Notes under the pieces: generated by a model
Seen by the model: only the letters and a program-made list of their open reading frames with translations
The model's database searches: none
What the model was told of the DNA's origin: nothing
From: Aeromonas media
GTDB lineage: Bacteria > Pseudomonadota > Gammaproteobacteria > Enterobacterales > Aeromonadaceae
Length of the DNA: 64,000 bases
NCBI RefSeq assembly: GCF_000819985.1
Contig: NZ_CDBZ01000068.1
Coordinates: forward strand, 1 to 64,000
Direction of reading: 5' to 3'
Program-made: the position numbers and the translations under genes
Shown here: one piece after another, positions 60,727 to 64,000 of the stretch
Layout of the letters: every line of letters starts with the position of its first letter
How positions within the stretch are numbered: position 1 is the stretch's first letter

Positions 60727-61836
60727 ATGGCGCTGAGCACAACCCAGGAAATCATTGCCGATATCAAGGCAGGCAAGATGGTGATCCTGATGGATGACGA
60801 AGACAGGGAGAACGAAGGGGACCTCATCATGGCCGCCTCCTGTGTCCGTCCGGATGATATCAACTTCATGGCGCGCTACGGTCGTGGCCTCATCTGCCTG
60901 ACCCTGACCCGGGATCGCTGCAAGCAGCTGGCGCTGCCGCTGATGGTTGACCGCAACAACGCCCAGTTCTCCACCGCCTTCACCGTGACCATAGAAGCGG
61001 CCGAGGGAGTGACAACCGGCATCTCCGCCGCCGACCGCGCCGTCACCGTGCAGGCTGCTGTTGCGCCGAACGCCAAGGCTGCCGATCTGGTGCAGCCCGG
61101 CCACATTTTCCCGCTGATGGCGCAGGATGGTGGCGTGCTGACCCGTGCCGGTCACACCGAGGCGGGTTGCGATCTGGCCCGTCTGGCGGGTTACGAGGCG
61201 GCGTCCGTCATCGTCGAGATCCTCAACGAAGACGGCACCATGGCGCGCCGTCCGGATCTGGAAGTCTTCGCGGAGCAGCACGGCATCAAGCTGGGCACCA
61301 TTGCGGATCTTATCGAGTACCGCAACCAGCACGAGACCACGGTAGAGAAGGTGGCCGAGTGCAAGCTGCCCACCGAGTTTGGCGAGTTCGACCTCGTCAC
61401 CTTCCGCGACACCATCGACAATCAGGTGCACTTCGCCCTGAAGAAGGGGGAAGTGAAGGCCGACCAACCGACCCTGGTGCGGGTCCATCTGCACGACGTG
61501 CTGAGCGATCTGCTGCTGACCGACCGTCACGCCGCCCGCAGTTGGCCCTTACCCAAATCCATGGCCCGCATCGCCGAAGAGGGCGGTGTGCTGGTGATCC
61601 TGGGGGCAGAAGCCCATGGCGAGGAGCTTCTGGCCCGGGTCAAGGGGTTCGAGGCCGCCGACAAGGGGCTGCAACCGGAAGGGGCCAAGTGGCACGGCAC
61701 CTCGCGCCGGGTCGGCGTGGGCTCCCAGATCCTCAAGGCGCTCGGCGTCGGCAAGATGAGACTGCTGAGCTCGCCGAAAAAATACCACGCCCTCGGCGGT
61801 TTCGGTCTGGAAGTGGTGGAGTACGTCGGCGAGTAA
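60727..61836 (+). CDS. ribBX: 3,4-dihydroxy-2-butanone 4-phosphate synthase fused to a degenerate GTP cyclohydrolase II domain (RibBX)
   Basis: 369 residues. The RibB half (1-200) is complete: [39 protein letters not shown], and [17 protein letters not shown]. The second half has the cyclohydrolase fold outline but lacks the zinc cysteines (C...C-x-C) and active-site segment; around [13 protein letters not shown] no cysteine is present. It should therefore make only the four-carbon precursor, and a true ribA is expected elsewhere. This RibBX form is known from Shewanella and other proteobacteria. Confidence 0.9.
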   Translation: MALSTTQEIIADIKAGKMVILMDDEDRENEGDLIMAASCVRPDDINFMARYGRGLICLTLTRDRCKQLALPLMVDRNNAQFSTAFTVTIEAAEGVTTGISAADRAVTVQAAVAPNAKAADLVQPGHIFPLMAQDGGVLTRAGHTEAGCDLARLAGYEAASVIVEILNEDGTMARRPDLEVFAEQHGIKLGTIADLIEYRNQHETTVEKVAECKLPTEFGEFDLVTFRDTIDNQVHFALKKGEVKADQPTLVRVHLHDVLSDLLLTDRHAARSWPLPKSMARIAEEGGVLVILGAEAHGEELLARVKGFEAADKGLQPEGAKWHGTSRRVGVGSQILKALGVGKMRLLSSPKKYHALGGFGLEVVEYVGE

Positions 61837-61855
61837 GCACCTTGGTACTTGCTTG

Positions 61856-61936
61856 ATGAAGTACCATCGCCCTGCCAGCGGATTCGACCCGGAGGTTGTG
61901 GAATTCGTCGGTGAACAAGCCCCTCTGACGGGGTAA
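61856..61936 (+). pseudogene. Relic copy of the ribBX 3' end
   Basis: An ATG-started 26-codon frame reads MKYHRPASGFDPEVVEFVGE and six more residues. The real protein ends [18 protein letters not shown]. About 12 of 18 positions agree (KYH, GF, EVVE, VGE), 80 bases apart. The ATG has no ribosome-binding site. It looks like the left-over tail of a diverged allele or of a tandem copy. Confidence 0.6.
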
Positions 61937-61944
61937 ATGACGAT

Positions 61945-61976
61945 CATGGCCGCTCGTTGCGGCCATGGTTTTTTGT
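61945..61976 (+). terminator. Terminator after ribBX
   Basis: CATGGCCGC-TCGTT-GCGGCCATG followed by GTTTTTTG. It separates ribBX from ribH, so ribH-nusB probably start from their own promoter (-10 TAGAAT at 61993-61998). Confidence 0.88.
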
Positions 61977-62050
61977 CGCGGCTCTGTTGTGCTAGAATGC
62001 GTGCACTTTTGGCCCCGGCCCCTATTGATTGCACAGAGACAGGATTTCCA

Positions 62051-62521
62051 ATGAAGATTATCGAAGGGAATATCGCCGCTCCCGAGGCGCGTGTTGCTAT
62101 TGTCGTTGCCCGTTTCAACAGCTTCATCAATGACAGCCTGGTGAACGGTGCGGTAGACGTACTGAAGCGTCAAGGCCAGGTCCAGGACAGCAATCTCACC
62201 CTGGTGCGCGTGCCGGGTGCCGTCGAAATTCCCCTGGCAGCCAAGAAGCTGGCCAAGAGCGGTCAATACGACGCCATCGTCGCGCTCGGTACCGTCATCC
62301 GTGGCGGCACCTATCACTTCGAACTGGTGGCGAGCGAGAACGGCAAGGGGCTGGCCCAGGTGATGATGGAGTATGACATTCCCGTCGCCTTCGGCGTACT
62401 GACCACTGAAAACATTGAACAAGCCATCGAGCGCGCCGGTACCAAGGCGGGTAACAAGGGTGCAGAGGCTGCACTGAGCGCGCTCGAAATGATCAACGTC
62501 CTGAAACAGCTGGACGTGTAA
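62051..62521 (+). CDS. ribH: 6,7-dimethyl-8-ribityllumazine synthase
   Basis: Condenses the two riboflavin precursors into lumazine; forms an icosahedral shell. 156 residues with [49 protein letters not shown] and [16 protein letters not shown]. The standard gammaproteobacterial length. Confidence 0.97.
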   Translation: MKIIEGNIAAPEARVAIVVARFNSFINDSLVNGAVDVLKRQGQVQDSNLTLVRVPGAVEIPLAAKKLAKSGQYDAIVALGTVIRGGTYHFELVASENGKGLAQVMMEYDIPVAFGVLTTENIEQAIERAGTKAGNKGAEAALSALEMINVLKQLDV

Positions 62522-62535
62522 CGAGGAGAAGTACA

Positions 62536-62949
62536 TTGAAACCGTCCGAGCGCCGTAAGGCCCGTCATTGCGCCACCCAGGCCATCTACCAGTGGCAGAT
62601 GACCCAGGCAAACGTGGGCGACATCGAAGAGCAGTTCAAGATCGATCAGGACACCAAGGGTGTGGACCTGAGCTATTTCCGCGATCTGCTGTTCGGGGTA
62701 GCGGTCCACTGCAACGAGCTGGACAAGGTGTTCTCACCTTTCCTCTCCCGTCCGCTGGAAGAAGTGGACATGGTGGACAAGGCGATCCTGCGTCTGGCGA
62801 CCTACGAGCTGACCCGTCGTGATGATGTGCCGCCGCGCGTGGTGATCAACGAAGCGATCGAGCTGGCCAAAGCCTTCGCCGCCGATGACAGCCACAAGTT
62901 TGTCAACGGCGTACTGGACAAGGTGATCAAGACGCTGCCCAAGCGTTGA
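62536..62949 (+). CDS. nusB: Transcription antitermination factor NusB
   Basis: Binds boxA RNA with S10 in rRNA antitermination. 137 residues, all-helical. [21 protein letters not shown] at the start and [26 protein letters not shown] at the end are diagnostic. The start codon is a TTG at 62536 with GAGGAG upstream; no ATG is available near the family start. Lies 14 bases after ribH. Confidence 0.96.
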   Translation: MKPSERRKARHCATQAIYQWQMTQANVGDIEEQFKIDQDTKGVDLSYFRDLLFGVAVHCNELDKVFSPFLSRPLEEVDMVDKAILRLATYELTRRDDVPPRVVINEAIELAKAFAADDSHKFVNGVLDKVIKTLPKR

Positions 62950-62978
62950 TCCCGCCGTCCGTAAGCATTTAAGAGAGG

Positions 62979-63003
62979 AGCCAGCTTATTGCTGGCTTTT
63001 TAC
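62979..63003 (+). terminator. Terminator-like hairpin at the thiL start
   Basis: AGCCAGC-TTATT-GCTGGCT followed by five T. It ends only a few bases before the thiL ATG and overlaps the ribosome-binding-site-like GAGAGGAG (62973-62980). It could attenuate thiL or block its translation start. Confidence 0.7.
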
Positions 63004-63006
63004 TGT

Positions 63007-63966
63007 ATGGGTGAATTTGAGCTGATTGAGAAGTACTTCAAGGTCCCCCACGCCCGCAAGGACGTGGTGATGGGACCAGGGGATGACTGCGCCCTGCTGA
63101 CCCTGCCCCCCGATACCCAACTGGCGGTGAGCACGGATACCCTGGTGAGCGGCGTGCACTTCTTCCCGGACATGGATCCGGTGGATCTGGGGTACAAGGC
63201 GCTGGCGGTCAACCTCTCCGATCTCGCCGCCATGGGGGCCGAGCCGCGCTGGGTCTCCCTGGCACTGACCCTGCCCGCCGTCAACGAGGCCTGGGTCGCG
63301 GGCTTTGCGGAAGGGTTCCTCGAGCTTGCCGAATATTACAATGTGGCCCTGGTGGGGGGGGACATGACCCGCGGGCCACTCTCCATCACCGTCTCGGTGA
63401 AGGGCTCCGTGCCGACCGGTCGTGCCCTGATGCGCAGCGGTGCCAGGGTAGGGGACGGCATCTATGTCACCGGCACCCTGGGGGATGCGGCCCTGGCCCT
63501 CTCCCATCTGCTGGGCAAGCGCACCCTCAACGAGAACCAGCTGGCGGCCGTGCTGCCCAGGCTCGATCATCCCCATCCCCGCATCCTGGCAGGTCAAGCC
63601 TTGCGCGGGCTGGCGAGCAGCGCGCTGGATCTCTCTGACGGCCTGGCTTCCGATCTCGGTCATATCCTCAAGGCGTCCGGTGTACGGGCCCAGATCGATC
63701 TCGACCTGCTGCCGCTCTCGCCGGTGTTGCAGGACGCCGTGCCCGCACGGGATGCCTGGCAGCTGGCGCTGGCCGGCGGCGATGACTACGAGCTCTGCTT
63801 CACCGTGCCGCAGGAGCATCACGGTGCCCTGGACACGGCGCTGGCCAACTGTGGCGTCAGGTTCACCCGCATCGGCCGTATCCAGGCCGGCGACCCCGGC
63901 ATCGACTACGTGCAGGGTGAACAGCCGGTCGAGCTTCATCTCAAGGGCTGGGATCACTTCGCATGA
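63007..63966 (+). CDS. thiL: Thiamine-monophosphate kinase
   Basis: Phosphorylates thiamine phosphate to the active cofactor, last step of thiamine diphosphate synthesis. 319 residues with MGPGDDCALLTLPPDTQLAVSTDTLV, VNLSDLAAMGAEPRW, LVGGDMTRGPLSITV, SALDLSDGLASDLGHIL and the C-terminal GGDDYELCF. The ATG at 63007 fits the family start MGEF but lacks a ribosome-binding site. A TTG at 62989, eight bases after GAGAGGAG, would add six residues and may be the true start. Confidence 0.94.
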   Translation: MGEFELIEKYFKVPHARKDVVMGPGDDCALLTLPPDTQLAVSTDTLVSGVHFFPDMDPVDLGYKALAVNLSDLAAMGAEPRWVSLALTLPAVNEAWVAGFAEGFLELAEYYNVALVGGDMTRGPLSITVSVKGSVPTGRALMRSGARVGDGIYVTGTLGDAALALSHLLGKRTLNENQLAAVLPRLDHPHPRILAGQALRGLASSALDLSDGLASDLGHILKASGVRAQIDLDLLPLSPVLQDAVPARDAWQLALAGGDDYELCFTVPQEHHGALDTALANCGVRFTRIGRIQAGDPGIDYVQGEQPVELHLKGWDHFA

Positions 63967-64000
63967 GCTTTTTCAAGATAAGCCCCGAACTGAAAAGCCT
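63963..64000 (+). CDS. pgpA: Phosphatidylglycerophosphatase A, 5' end only
   Basis: The window ends 12 codons into an ORF starting MSFFKISPELK, overlapping the thiL stop as ATGA. Identification as pgpA rests on position (thiL-pgpA is the usual order) and not on motif content. Confidence 0.55.
   Translation, partial: MSFFKISPELKS

Overview
This window is a piece of a gammaproteobacterial chromosome, almost certainly Aeromonas or a close relative. The coding DNA is GC-rich, the protein sequences are of the Aeromonas/Vibrio/Shewanella kind, and several gene strings are classic for gammaproteobacteria: nrdR-ribD-ribE-ribBX-ribH-nusB-thiL-pgpA, prfB-lysS, cysJIH, aroQ-accB-accC, yhdT-panF and torSTRCAD. 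It is mostly core chromosome with one complete insertion sequence.

Layout. 1-2.4 kb: a DUF3135 gene, a two-part YjjP/YjjB transporter and folA. 2.8-6.2 kb: the glycine betaine importer proVWX behind a long AT-rich leader. 6.3-10.6 kb: the sulfate assimilation operon cysJIH (leftward). 10.8-14.3 kb: a PhzF-family gene, then lysS and prfB (leftward; prfB has its programmed +1 frameshift). 14.6-19 kb: a chemoreceptor and a CHASE4-GGDEF-EAL protein. 19.1-30.2 kb: gltS, ansA, yeaC, a long-form GAPDH, a DUF2989 lipoprotein with a Nudix hydrolase, sppA, fadH and a YdjA-type nitroreductase. 30.3-31.6 kb: an intact ISL3-family insertion sequence with a perfect 8-bp target duplication, sitting in the terminator of the nitroreductase gene. 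31.7-42 kb: a candidate small RNA, maa, prmA, two tandem candidate sigma-54-dependent small RNA genes, a zinc-type dehydrogenase with a divergent LysR regulator, a PTS EIICB gene, panF, yhdT, accC, accB and aroQ. 42-45 kb: acs and a PAS-EAL gene broken by an internal deletion. 45-55.2 kb: the TMAO respiration cluster (torD, torA, torC leftward; torR; torT; torS) plus small companion genes. 55.2-64 kb: glyA, a ParB-like protein, a NIPSNAP protein and the riboflavin/nusB/thiL string, ending in the first codons of pgpA.

The signals that ordinary gene-calling does not explain are these. First, two intrinsic terminators between prmA and the dehydrogenase are each preceded by a strong -24/-12 (RpoN) promoter with no ORF between, which looks like a pair of tandem sigma-54 small RNAs with an upstream inverted repeat as a possible activator site. 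Second, at least four genes carry a second, diverged copy of one of their own ends next to them: the start of fadH, and the ends of yhdT, ribBX and prmA (prmA twice). In two cases the relic keeps the better junction with its neighbour or promoter, so these look like scars of in-place gene replacement. Third, a three-hairpin candidate small RNA lies just beyond the insertion sequence. Fourth, the string accBC-yhdT-panF-prmA familiar from enterobacteria is opened here between panF and prmA by about 4 kb of accessory genes.

Functions were assigned by reading motifs and remembered family sequences, without database searches. Starts were moved from the longest possible ORF where ribosome-binding sites, overlaps or family N-termini argued for it.
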